Assembly: GCA_025175895.1 (NCBI GenBank)
Contig: CM046003.1
Coordinates: forward strand, 50,958,335 to 51,022,334
DNA from: Wurfbainia villosa
Lineage: Eukaryota > Streptophyta > Magnoliopsida > Zingiberales > Zingiberaceae
Length of the DNA stretch: 64,000 bases
Direction of reading: 5' to 3'
The position numbers and the translations under genes were made by a program. Within the stretch, counting starts at the first letter, position 1; every line of letters begins with the position of its first letter. Positions 34,463 to 44,495 of the stretch are shown piece by piece. The notes beneath the pieces were generated by a model, which was not told the DNA's origin, made no database searches, and saw nothing but the letters and a program-made list of their open reading frames with translations.

Positions 34463-35494
34463 TCAAACATGATTCTTAATCATTGACTCCATTTCTTCAA
34501 CCATTGCAACTTTCCACCTTTCTCCAGCTCTAGAGCCCAGAGCTTCCTTTACTGACTGAGGTTCCTCATCGTCAACAGGGAGTGTAATCATTGCCTCATT
34601 CTCAATATCAAACCTTTTCTTAGGTTTGATCTTACGAACACTTTTCCGTAAGTTGGGTTGTTGAGAAGTCACCCCGTGACTAGGCAAAGTACTCCCACTG
34701 GGTTGACTAGTTCCAGGTATCCCACTTGACACCTGTCCAGTTGATAACGACTCTTCTTCCTCAAATAGAGGAACTATCTTATCAACTTCACCTCTTGTTG
34801 GGAACTCAGTTTCAAGAAAAGTGACATCTCTTGAATCCAATTCAGAGATTGTTCCATCTGACGTCTCACCTATGAAAACATAATCTTTTGAGGTATCAGA
34901 ATATCTTATAAAGATACACTTCTTACCTCTAGGTCCTAGTTTTCCATACTTGTAAGAACTGTCATGAACGTAGGCAGCCGACCCCCAGGGTCTTAGATTT
35001 CCCAAATCTGGTTTTCTGCCCGTCCACCGTTCATATGGGGTAGTTGGAATTGACTTTGAAGGCACTTTGTTAAGTATATAGGCTGCAGCTAATAATGCAT
35101 CTCCCCAAAAGGAGATCGACAAATTAGCCTGCGCCATCATAGACCTAACCATTTCGAGAAGAGTCCTATTTCTTCTCTCAACAACCCCATTTTGCTGTGG
35201 AGTTCTAGGGATCGTTAGCTGTCTAATAATCCCTTTATCATTACATATTATCTTGAACATATCAGACAAATATTCTCTACCACGGTCAGTGCGTAAAGTC
35301 TTAACCTTACGTTCCGTTTGATTCTCAACTTCGTTCATATAACGAATGAAGCAATCTAATGCTTCAGATTTGTGAGAAATCAAATACACATGACCAAAAC
35401 GAGAGAAATCATCAATAAATGTAATGAAATAGGAAGCTCCATGTCTAGCCCTCACATTCATTGGACCACAAATATTCGAATGAATCAATTGCAA
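34463..35494 (-). pseudogene. Copia-H integrase core to RT start
   Basis: An open frame of 343 codons on the - strand. It starts in the integrase core (MQLIHSNICGPMNVRARHG), continues through FIDDFSRFGHVYLISHKSEA, LRTDRGREYLS and PQQNGVVERRNRTLLEMVRS (third acidic residue E present), then a Ser-rich linker, and ends at the RT N-terminus (VKEALGSRAGERWKVAM). Its N-terminal continuation lies at 40805-42289, displaced by TRG-I. Confidence 0.9.
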
Positions 35495-35498
35495 TGGC
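35494..35498. repeat. Target-site duplication of TRG-I (atggc)
   Basis: atggc at 35494-35498 abuts one LTR, and atggc at 40800-40804 abuts the other. Confidence 0.92.
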
Positions 35499-36649
35499 TG
35501 TTGGGGGATCGATTGGCCGGCTAGAGGGGGGTGAATAGCCCTCGTACGATGGATGTTGGAATTTGCTCATCTACACAAAGATTAGCGCAAGCGGAATATA
35601 CAAATAAAGACAAGCAAATAGAAAGACAAGCAATACAAACACGAGATGTAACGTGGTTCACGGCTACGCCGCTAATCCACGGTCCGATTCGTCCAAGGTG
35701 AATCACTCCTCCAAATCTATCCACTAGATCTCTCCTTTGCACAAAGCTAGGTGGAGGTAATCTTTTTACACAAGGATCACTCTTCTACAATAGAATAGAG
35801 ATTAGAACAAGTAGAAGAGTAGGAAATCGTTTAGGGCACTTTGGGAGTAGTTGGGCGTTCAAGCATTAACCTCCCAAGGCCCCATCCCCTTCCTTTTTAT
35901 AGAGGAAGAGCTGATCCCGATGCCGACGATAATACGCTTCCATGTTGGATTCCATCCAATCGGTATTGGCATCGGTCGATCGATCCTAGCATCGATCGAT
36001 GCTCGATCAATCGAGTGCTCAACCCAGTCGACTCCATTCTGCCGTGCATAGTGCCATCGCTGATCGCCATTCTCGGCAAGCGATCGCTGTCGACATCGAC
36101 TCGACTTCCACCCGATAATCGACGCCAAGCACTAAATCAGGTATTATACCGGTCGATCGAACCATCGACTTGAGCGATGACGCCATGACGATGACGGCAA
36201 TGATCGTGTCGAAAACCCATCCGACACTTGGCCAAATGGCCAAGTTTCACTTAAGAGCTACCCTTCCCGGGTTACAATCGCTCACTCTCATCCCTCGGAG
36301 TCCCTCGCCTTCGAAGTTCTCTTCGTTCGCGGCCACGTCCCTCGGCAGCATCAGGCGCACAGCTCTGCAATGCTCCTTCGCGTCTCTTGCCTCGAAGTCT
36401 ACTTCCTCCGGCTTCACTCCAAGCTTCTTGTCCGGCGGTCCCTCGGATGCTCCAAGCGCACGGCTTCCGCAAAGCTATCCTTTACCGACTCAAGGCACGA
36501 GTCATGAGATGTGAAACTTGCCACGGCTCCATGTGTGAATTACTAAGTCCTGCACGACTTCAACGCACATATCAAATCAACATATCAAACTAACTTAAAC
36601 CCTTTGCCACACCATCAAAACCATATTACGGTAAGAGATTGCCTTAACA
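35499..36649 (-). mobile_element. TRG-I 3' LTR (- strand)
   Basis: A 1.15-kb LTR with TG...CA ends on either strand (+ strand TGTTGGGGG...CCTTAACA), paired with 39653-40799. On the - strand it is preceded by the purine tract AAAAATGGGGAGAT (36650-36663). The two LTRs agree closely at both ends but differ in the 35905-36215 stretch. Frames such as 35841-36514 are LTR artefacts. Confidence 0.92.
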
Positions 36650-36663
36650 ATCTCCCCATTTTT

Positions 36664-37862
36664 GATGTGTGGCAATCCGTTTAAGTTAGGTAAAAACATT
36701 TGATATAAATTTTAAAGGAAAGAAAGCATGTAAACATAAACATGATATAGCAACATGCAACTCCCCCTTAATTTCTCCCCCTATCATAATTAACTTAAAC
36801 ATAATCATTTCTCCCCCTTTGACACCATCAAAAGGATTATCACGAAGTTAAAAGCACATGACATCAAGTCTAATAGAGGGAAAATACCACAAGTTGATTT
36901 AAATCAATCGTCGGATTCAGTTGGACTACGGTCATTGACTACACGCATGCTTTCGAATTCGATTGGGTGAATTTCAGAAATGCATTAAAAATTCCAAAAA
37001 ATTTGAAAAATCATGAAATTTGGGGAACACATTTCTCTTAAGTATATCTATCAGTGAAAAATATGTTTTCATGAAAAATCATTATATTTCCACATATTTG
37101 CCAAAAATCCAAAAGCTTTAAAAACTACTAGGTTTTTTATCATAAGAGTATCCATTTTAACACCTAGTCTTGCATCCAATTGTTTCAAAACATGAATACA
37201 TGTATTTTAAAGTAAGAAATTGTTTTGAAAACATATGAAATATCCAACCATGATCTTTGGGCAATATGTCTATGAATTAAACATAAGTCTTCCCCATGAT
37301 TGGTCTATTATTGCTATTTTGATACTTTAAATGACCATCTAAATGCTATAGGCACTAGTGGACATTTGTATCATCCTAACATCTCACCCATGCTAAGTTT
37401 GCAATCAAGTTAGCCTATAGTGAGTGTGAGATGCATCCTAGGGGGTATTTGTATATACTTAACCAATATATTCATGCAATTCTATCAAGGTTAAGTATCA
37501 ACCTAATAATCCTCATGATCATAAAGACATATATGAATGAATTTTACATTATGATCATGAAATATATGTATTCATTAAATAAAAATCATGCATTAGGTAT
37601 TATATGATGATAATAAACAAAGTATCACCTAAAGCATGATTCAACCCTATTTCTCATGATTACGTGCCAAATATTAAAATCATAAATCATGATTTCAAAC
37701 ATACATAGCAATTACATTAATCATCATGATTTAAGCATTATTATCTATTTATGGGCACGTTATCATCACCCAACACTATTCTTAAAATGTTATCCCGCCA
37801 TTCTAAGTCAACCAAAATATGATATAGGTCAATTCCATATGGTTGACTACCCTAGGGTTTTC
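36664..37862 (-). other. TRG-I internal region without pol
   Basis: About 1.2 kb of AT-rich non-coding sequence between the end of the gag-linker frame and the 3' LTR. A normal copia element would hold protease, integrase, RT and RNase H (over 3 kb) here; none is detectable on either strand. Confidence 0.75.
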
Positions 37863-38504
37863 CTAACCCTTAAGGATGGATTTTGGAACCCAAAATAAGT
37901 TCTTTCCTATTGGGTTCACTAAGTATTCCTTGGGGATCCATTTCCTAGCTATTATTTTCTTCTTATCTTGTCCCCTAGCAATTAGGCATTTATAGGCATT
38001 TTCATTTTTCTTTTCTTTGTATCCTAGGCCCTTTTTGTTAAAACTAGCTCTTTGGCTCCCAATAATCATATTTAATGTGTTGGAGCCAATAGTGAATTTC
38101 TCTAGGGCTTTTGTCAAATAGTCTACCTTTTCCCTTAAAGCCCTATTTTCCTCTATGCATGCATCATTAACATCCAAAGGCATATAGTCATGTGAACATG
38201 CATCATTTAAGCTAGAAGAAAAATCATTATTATTTAAGCATGCATTTTCTAGCTTATTTTCTAATGTCTTAATTTGATCAAGCATGCTTTTATTTTTCTT
38301 TTTCATTCCAAATAAGTCCCTAGTTAAACTAGAAATTATGAAAACTATTTTCTTAGGAGAGACATTCGTTACCATAGTTTCCATGTCTTCTTCTTCTTCG
38401 GATGAGGAGGATATAGAAGCTCCCCCTTCACTTGAGCTCTCTCCACTTGAGCTTGATTCTTCATTTGAGGAGGAGGAGGAGCAATCCCAGTCATGAAGAG
38501 CCAT
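37863..38504 (-). pseudogene. TRG-I gag-protease linker frame
   Basis: A 213-codon frame on the - strand. An acidic Ser/Glu-rich N-terminus (residues 8-45) is followed by a hydrophilic segment with predicted coiled-coil character (KKKNKSMLDQIKTLENKLE; REKVDYLTKALEKF). It ends with KKKIIARKWIPKEYLVNP and FWVPKS, the stretch that precedes protease in SIRE-type polyproteins. It was once continuous with gag (38657-39589) and is now out of frame. No protease follows. Confidence 0.75.
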
Positions 38505-38656
38505 TAGTGCTAGGTTGGAATAGACATGCTCTTCTTCTTCGATGAAGATGAGGAAGCAAGGTCATCCCATGTCTTTGCTTTGAGAGCCATGACCTTCCCT
38601 TTTCCTTTTGCCTTCTTTTCTTCTTCCTTTCTCTTGCTCCCCTTCTTCTTCCTCTT

Positions 38657-39589
38657 TTATTCTTTCTTTTTCTTCTCTTCCTTGCTCTTGTTTAGGAGGG
38701 GACAATTATCCCTTATGTGTCCCTCTCCTTGGCAATTGTAGCATATGACCTTCCCCCTTGGTCTTCTATTCCTATCATTAGATTTATTAAAATGAAAACC
38801 CTTTAAAGCACGTCTTACCCTCCTTACCATATATGCTTCTTCGGTGCTATCCATAGAGGAGGATGAGGATGCTTCATCATCGGAGGAGGAGGGGATTTCC
38901 ATCTTCTTCTTCCCCTTGTTCGCTATCAAAGCTACTCCTCTTGAGGGTTGAATTCTAGGCTCTTCTTGTATTCCTTCAAGCCTAGTTTCGTGGAGCTCCA
39001 TTGTTGAGAAAAATTCCTCCAAGGTACTTACTTCCAAGTTCTTGGAGATGTAAAACGAATCCACCATGGAGCTCCATCTTGAGGACCGGGGAAAGGCATC
39101 TATGGCCTTCATTACCATATCCCGGTTGGAGAGCTTTTCTCCTACACTTGTTAGCCCAATTAATATTTCTTTAAATCTAGAATGTAGGGAAGTTACCTTT
39201 TCTCCCTTTTCTAATTTGATGTTTAAGAGTTGGGAGCGAAGGAGGTCTCTCCTAGCTAGCTTGGCCTCGGATGTGCCTTCATAGAGTTCTACAAGCTTTT
39301 CCCACATCTCTTTGGCGCTAGCATATTCTCCGATCCGGTTGATCTCTTGTTGAGGGAGCACATTGAGAAGATGATGTTTTGCCTTTGAGTTTGCAAGGTG
39401 CTCCTCTCTTTGCTTCTTAGTCCAATGTGATTTTTCAATTGGTTCACCCCTTTCATCCCTAGGCAACTCGAAACCATTTTCCATTATAAGCATAATATCA
39501 AAATCGGTCTCGAAGAATACCTCCATTCTCTTTTTCCACCAAGAGAATTCGCCGTCGAACTTCGGTGGGTGGATGTTTGAGCCGGCCAT
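38657..39589 (-). CDS. TRG-I gag protein (DUF4219/UBN2 plus CCHC zinc knuckle)
   Basis: An intact 310-codon frame from ATG (- strand, 39589), 63 bases inside the LTR. Residues 10-50 form the DUF4219-like start (FDGEFSWWKKRMEVFFETD). Residues about 55-210 are the UBN2 domain (HLLNVLPQQEINRIGEYAS; KEMWEKLVELYEGTSEAKL; FKEILIGLTSVGEKLSNRD). A Ser-rich acidic patch precedes the zinc knuckle CYNCQGEGHIRDNC near residue 286. It would form virus-like particles that package element RNA. Intact gag without pol suggests a non-autonomous element that borrows polymerase from relatives. Confidence 0.92.
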   Translation of the reverse strand: MAGSNIHPPKFDGEFSWWKKRMEVFFETDFDIMLIMENGFELPRDERGEPIEKSHWTKKQREEHLANSKAKHHLLNVLPQQEINRIGEYASAKEMWEKLVELYEGTSEAKLARRDLLRSQLLNIKLEKGEKVTSLHSRFKEILIGLTSVGEKLSNRDMVMKAIDAFPRSSRWSSMVDSFYISKNLEVSTLEEFFSTMELHETRLEGIQEEPRIQPSRGVALIANKGKKKMEIPSSSDDEASSSSSMDSTEEAYMVRRVRRALKGFHFNKSNDRNRRPRGKVICYNCQGEGHIRDNCPLLNKSKEEKKKKE

Positions 39590-39636
39590 TTTTTATGTAG
39601 AGCTTGTTGCGGCGGTTAGTCCGGTGACAAGCAACC

Positions 39637-39650
39637 TGGCTCTAATACCA
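39637..39650 (-). other. TRG-I primer-binding site
   Basis: The - strand reads TGGTATTAGAGCCA directly inside the 5' LTR, a one-base variant of the Met-tRNA complement. Confidence 0.87.
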
Positions 39651-39652
39651 CT

Positions 39653-40799
39653 TGTTGGGGGGTCGATTGGCCGGCTAGAGGGGGGTGAATAGCCCTCGTA
39701 CGATGGATGTCGGAATTTGCTCGTGTACACAAAGATTAGCGCAAGCGGAATATACAAATAAAGACAATCAAATAGAAAGACAAGCAATACAAACACGAGA
39801 TGTAACGTGGTTCACGGCTACGCCGCTAATCTACGGTCCGATTCGTCCAAGGTGAATCACTCCTCCAAATCTATCTACCAGATCTCTCCTTTGCACAAAG
39901 CTAGGTGGAGGTAACCTCTTTACACAAGGATCACTCTTCTACAATAGAATAGAGATTAGAACAAGTAGAAGAGTAGGAAATCGTTTAGGGCACTTTGGGA
40001 GTAGTTGGGCGTTCAAGCATTAACCTCCCAAGGCCCCATCCCCTTCCTTGTTATAGAGGAAGAGGGTTTCTTGTGCTTCCGCGTTGGATTCCATCCAGCG
40101 GTATTGACATCGATCGGTGATCCTAGCATCGATCGGTGATGCCGATCGATCGAGTGCTCAAGCGAGTCGACTCCATTACGTGCCCGTGCGGTGCCATCGA
40201 TCGGCTGCCGATCACATTTCGCGGTCGGCCGAGCTATTATCGATTATTTGCCGATCCATGGCGATCGGCCCGCATCAAGCTAAAGCGGTATTATACCAGT
40301 CGATCGAATCATCGACTTAGAGCAGTCGACTGCCATGACATGGCAGTCGACTGGTGTCGGGAAAACCCATCCGACACTTGGCCAAATGACCAAGTTTCAC
40401 CTAAGAGCTACCCTTCCCAGGTTACAATCGCTCACTCTCATCCCTCGGAGTCCCTCGCCTTCGAAGTTCTCTTCGTTCGCGGCCACGTCCCTCGGCAACA
40501 TCAGGCGCACGGCTCTGCAATGCTCCTTCGCATCTCTTGCCTCGAAGTCTACTTCCTCCGGCTTCACTCCAAGCTTCTCGTCCGGCGGTCCCTCGGATGC
40601 TCCAAGCGTACGGCTTCCGCAAAGCTATCCTTCACCGACTCAAGGCACGAGTCATGAGATGTGAAACTCGTCACGGCTCCATGTGCGAATTACTAAGTCA
40701 TGCACGACTTCAACGCACATATCAAATCAACATATCAAACTAACTTAAACCCTTTGCCACACCATCAAAACCATATTACGGCAAGAGATTGCCCTAACA
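39653..40799 (-). mobile_element. TRG-I 5' LTR (- strand)
   Basis: A 1.15-kb partner of 35499-36649 with the same termini. It carries a CAGTCGACTG pair at 40323 and 40344 that the 3' LTR lacks. The 40080-40240 stretch is rearranged relative to the other LTR. Confidence 0.92.
40323..40353. promoter_or_regulatory. CAGTCGACTG palindrome pair in the TRG-I LTR
   Basis: Two exact copies start at 40323 and 40344, 21 bp apart, within the LTR U3. They are absent from the corresponding part of the 3' LTR (about 36175-36220). Confidence 0.5.
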
Positions 40800-40804
40800 A
40801 TGGC
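40800..40804. repeat. Target-site duplication of TRG-I (atggc), far copy
   Basis: Partner of 35494-35498. Confidence 0.92.
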
Positions 40805-42289
40805 GACTCTGCCCTAATAGCCTTACCAAATGGTTTCCTAATTGCTTTTCCAGCAAGACAATGCTCACATATAGACAAGCTAACCTTAGCTCGAGAGCCC
40901 AATAAGCCCTCTTTAGCTAATCGATTCATGCAATCTTGTCCTATATGTCCTAATCTAGCATGTCAAATATCATCAGTTATTTCTGCATCACTAGTAAGAG
41001 CAATATTTGAAAAACAATTATCAATCGCACAATTGTCATTTGGTTCCACATCAAGAACCATAAAACCATTCGTTAAAAAACCATAACCGATTGACACTGA
41101 GTCAATCTTGAGTTCAACACACCGACTGTAAAAATTTATACAATACCCTAGATCAAGAAAACAAGTAACAGAAACAAGATTCCTCCGAATCTCAGGAGCA
41201 TACAAGACATCATGTAGAAACAAAGTTCTTCCACCCTGAAGGTTAAGTTTGCAAGTGCCGACTCCTTTGACTTCGACTCTTGCATTGTTTCCTACATATA
41301 TCCATTTGTTGCCAGCTGATACCCGGCGGTACTCCACATATGTAACTCGCTCCCGAGCTACATGGTTGGTTGCTCCCGAATCTATTATCCACAAAGGATA
41401 AGAATCAGCCAACAACACAGAACTAGCAACAAGATGCTCAGAAGACAGAATGGAAGTTACCTTTCTTGGCTCGGTACACTCCCGAGCATAGTGACCCTTC
41501 TTATCACAATTAAAGCAAGTTATCTTGCTTTTAGGTTTCTTCTCTGTCTTCTTGTTCTTCTTCTTCTTGATTGGGCCAGTCCCACCTGCAGCTGCAACTT
41601 CCTTCTTCTTTTCCTTCCCTTTCTTGAACCATCTCTTTTTCTTGGATCCAAATGATCTAGCAGAACCGGCAGCCAAGTAGGCTTGGCCAGAAATCCTCGC
41701 GGATTCTACTCTTTCCGCCTCAAGTTCTACATGACGTGAGACATCAGCGAAAGTCTTAATACTCAGTAAGGGTCCGCCTGTGGTCTCCAAGAATCGTGAA
41801 GGATTGAATGACGTTCAACTCGTTGTTCATCTGTCAACTCGTGACCGGCAGTTCTAAGCTCCCGAATCATATTCGACATCTCCCTGAGATGTTGAACCAT
41901 AGTGACATTCGGGCGCTTTCGTAGCTATCGAACTCGATCGTTAGTCGCCGAAGTTTGCTCGACCGACTCCATCGTACTTGTCCTTAAGGGCAACCTGCAT
42001 AAAGATGAGTCAAGGATACGGCTCATACTCAAAGACTAGGTCATCTATCATCGAACTAATCAAGATGCCCTTAGCGGTGAGTCTTTCTTCTTCCATGCCT
42101 TGTAGACATCAATATCTCGTCTGCTTTGTACAAGAGGACCATCTCTCTGAGTTCTACCATTACGATTACAACCTCTAGAACTTCTTGTTCCTCAAGTACA
42201 TACTGTATCTTGAGGTGCCAGATCTTGTAGTTATCCCCATTGAGTTTCTCACCCTTATTGAGTTCAGCTATGATGTTTTTAGTTGTCAT
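40805..42289 (-). pseudogene. Copia-H gag, zinc knuckle, protease and pre-integrase region
   Basis: On the - strand gag starts at 42289 (TTKNIIAELNKGEKLNGDNY, the usual N-terminus of Tork-type gag). It breaks up between about 42070 and 41800, then resumes in a 275-codon open frame (41790-40963). That frame holds a Lys-rich linker, the CCHC knuckle CFNCDKKGHYARECT and the protease motif LWIIDSGATNHV. The pre-integrase segment follows (HARLGHIGQDCMNRLAKEG; ICEHCLAGKAIRK) to the TRG-I insertion at 40804. Confidence 0.9.
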
Positions 42290-42693
42290 AACCTAACATA
42301 AATAAACACATTATTTAGTTATTCAGTGTATGATTTTATGTATATAATCTACAAATTGACTCAACGTAAATTCGATTTGGTTACAAAATCAAGTGACAAT
42401 CCAATTCCCACTCATCATTTGTATGTTTCAATCGAATCGACTTTGATCAATTACATTACATACATCCCATATTAACATGATATCATTAAATGAACATTTT
42501 CATTTAAATTGTACTCACTATGAACAAATCAAAGAGTAAAAAAAATATCATGCATCATGTAGAGTTAACAGCATAAAATGAACATATCATTAAATTAAAC
42601 TTGCTGTACATTGTCAACCAATAACAAAGATAACTCTACTAAGAATGTTACATATAATTAACATTCTTTCTACTCATAACTGAAAAATAAAAA

Positions 42694-42954
42694 TTAAACA
42701 ACTAGATAGATAATCAGTACTCCCACTAGGACAAACACTAGTGCAGTAATGATCCAAACATGTCCAATCTTTTTGGGCTGAACTAGGACATGCCCCGTCG
42801 ATATAAGAGTACAATTATACTTGAGAGATTTAAAAAAATATAATGATCTTAATTTAATGTTCTTAAGACCATTAGTGAATTGTTGTGTCCTTGCTTTAAT
42901 AACATTAAGTTCTACTAGAAATCTCATATGGATCAAATAATTGAATTGACGCAA
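42694..42954 (-). CDS. Small ORF with a C-terminal membrane segment (hypothetical)
   Basis: Not recognised. The - strand frame has 86 codons from a TTG; the first ATG is codon 10, giving 77 residues. The N-terminal two thirds are basic and polar. The C-terminus is a clear hydrophobic helix (HVWIITALVFVLVGVLIIYLVV) that ends at the stop, like a tail-anchored protein. It lies about 400 bp upstream of the Copia-H gag start, on the same strand, in the position of an element leader. It could be an unusual accessory ORF of the element, a captured host exon, or chance. Confidence 0.35.
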   Translation of the reverse strand: MRQFNYLIHMRFLVELNVIKARTQQFTNGLKNIKLRSLYFFKSLKYNCTLISTGHVLVQPKKIGHVWIITALVFVLVGVLIIYLVV

Positions 42955-44030
42955 AGAAAGGGTTCGAAATAGATCCCATTGAGTTCAACAAAATAGAAAA
43001 AGCAAAATGAAAAAAAAAAAGCAGCTTATGGAAGATACGTTGATTTTAAAATGTGAACTCTCTCTCTCTCTGGACAATTAACTAAAGTTGGATATTTCAA
43101 AAAATACAAATGGACCTTTGAGAAAATTTTATTAAATTACACGAAGGTACACATTTCAATAAGTCATGCATTTTTTTTTTGTCCCTTCGAAGGATGATCG
43201 AGTCAGCTTTATGGTTCATTCTTTCATAATTTTGTTTAGAAATGTAGTTTAAGATTGCAATTGGGCATGAGGACTCAAGCGAAGGTATACATTTATCTCA
43301 GTTTTTTCTATGACCATTCCTATAACTGTCAAACGGATTCACACCGGGCGAAACGAATTAATCTATTGTAAATTTAATATTTAGCAAAAGAGACGAGGTG
43401 TGATGCAGATCGATCCACCTTCTCGATTAGTTAAAAAATTTCTAATCCAATATCCGAGACGGATTACAAATTAAGCATATGGAACATAAAAAATATAAAA
43501 AAAAATCTTTAAAATTATTAAGACATTGGAGGTCCAAACCGATAAAAAAAACATTTGAAGCAAACATTCACTTAATTTTTTTTTAAATTGTAATAAATGA
43601 AACAATAAAAATTATATACTGGATTTTTTTTATAGAAATAATCCAAAAATATTTATCTACTTAAATTTAAAAATTAATTATTTAATAAAATCAGATTTAC
43701 TAAATAAAGGACAGGATTTCAAAAACATAATCATTTGATAAAATTAAACCAGATTTTTTTTTTCAATTCACAGATCAATTCAAGTTCGTCACGGACCGAT
43801 CGACTGATCCATCTAAATATAAAATCCATATGAATTAATCGACTGATCCATTTAAATATAAAATCCATATGAATTAATCTATTTAAATTGGATGAATTAA
43901 TAAAATTTCAATTCAATTTATTTAAATTATTTTACAAGCCGAGCTAATCCGATGCGCCTATCTAATTGGTGGGCTCTAACGGTTGTATTTCCTTCTCTAC
44001 GTTAACTACCAAAGTCAATGGAAGTAAAAC
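42955..44030. other. AT-rich intergenic region upstream of the epimerase gene
   Basis: No coding frame and no recognisable transposon. At about 43800-43880 a 40-bp unit (cgactgatccatttaaatat...) is tandemly duplicated. A TATA-like ctataaaata at 44030 is a plausible core promoter for the downstream gene. Confidence 0.5.
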
Positions 44031-44388
44031 TATAAAATACGACCATCATTTGTAAGAAGCACGTTGCCGCGGCACAAATTGGAAGGCAATTGGGCCAGCG
44101 TGATTGCATATGCGACCAGCGAGAAGAGCACGGCGCCGAGGCAAGCGAACGGTCGAAATCCATCCGCACAGATGCCACCGTGGAACCAGTCGGATAGAAG
44201 AAATATGTTGACGGCCCCTTGCCTGATCCGATCACGCATCCCACCTGACCTGATCCCCCCCCTTTTTCTCCTCGGTAGAAAGTAGAAACCCGCCGGCCCC
44301 CGCTTTCTTTCCAACTTTCCAATTCCCGATATTTGCTTCTGCAAGGGAGGCGAGGAGGAGCTCCACCAAGTCTTTAGGGTTTTGGGTT

Positions 44389-44427
44389 ATGGGAGTTGGC
44401 CGATGTCAGTCGAGAAACCGCCGGTAG
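44389..44427 (+). promoter_or_regulatory. Upstream ORF overlapping the epimerase start codon
   Basis: ATG at 44389 opens a 12-codon frame (MGVGRCQSRNRR) ending in TAG at 44425, out of frame with the main start at 44403, which it overlaps. Its context (G at -3, G at +4) is better than that of the main ATG (C at -3, T at +4), so it may reduce translation of the main frame if the transcript includes it. Confidence 0.5.
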
Positions 44428-44495
44428 AGATCTGCAAGGGCGTCAATGGCCTCGACAAGGTCGTCCTCAGGGAGGTCCGCGGAAGCTCCGCCGAG
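44403..44495 (+). CDS. Epimerase exon 1
   Basis: 31 codons, starting at the ATG and ending SSAE before gttcgt. Phase 0 donor. Confidence 0.88.

Noticed and set aside
35841..36514. Paired Ser/Pro-rich frames, also at 40117-40664
   Set aside because: They fall inside both TRG-I LTRs and are not conserved as coding between the copies.
38284..38496. + strand acidic frame opposite the TRG-I linker
   Set aside because: It is the reverse complement of a Ser/Glu-rich coding stretch, so a shadow.
44382..44402. In-frame TTG upstream as an alternative epimerase start
   Set aside because: The ATG at 44403 matches the known family N-terminus; TTG initiation is not expected.
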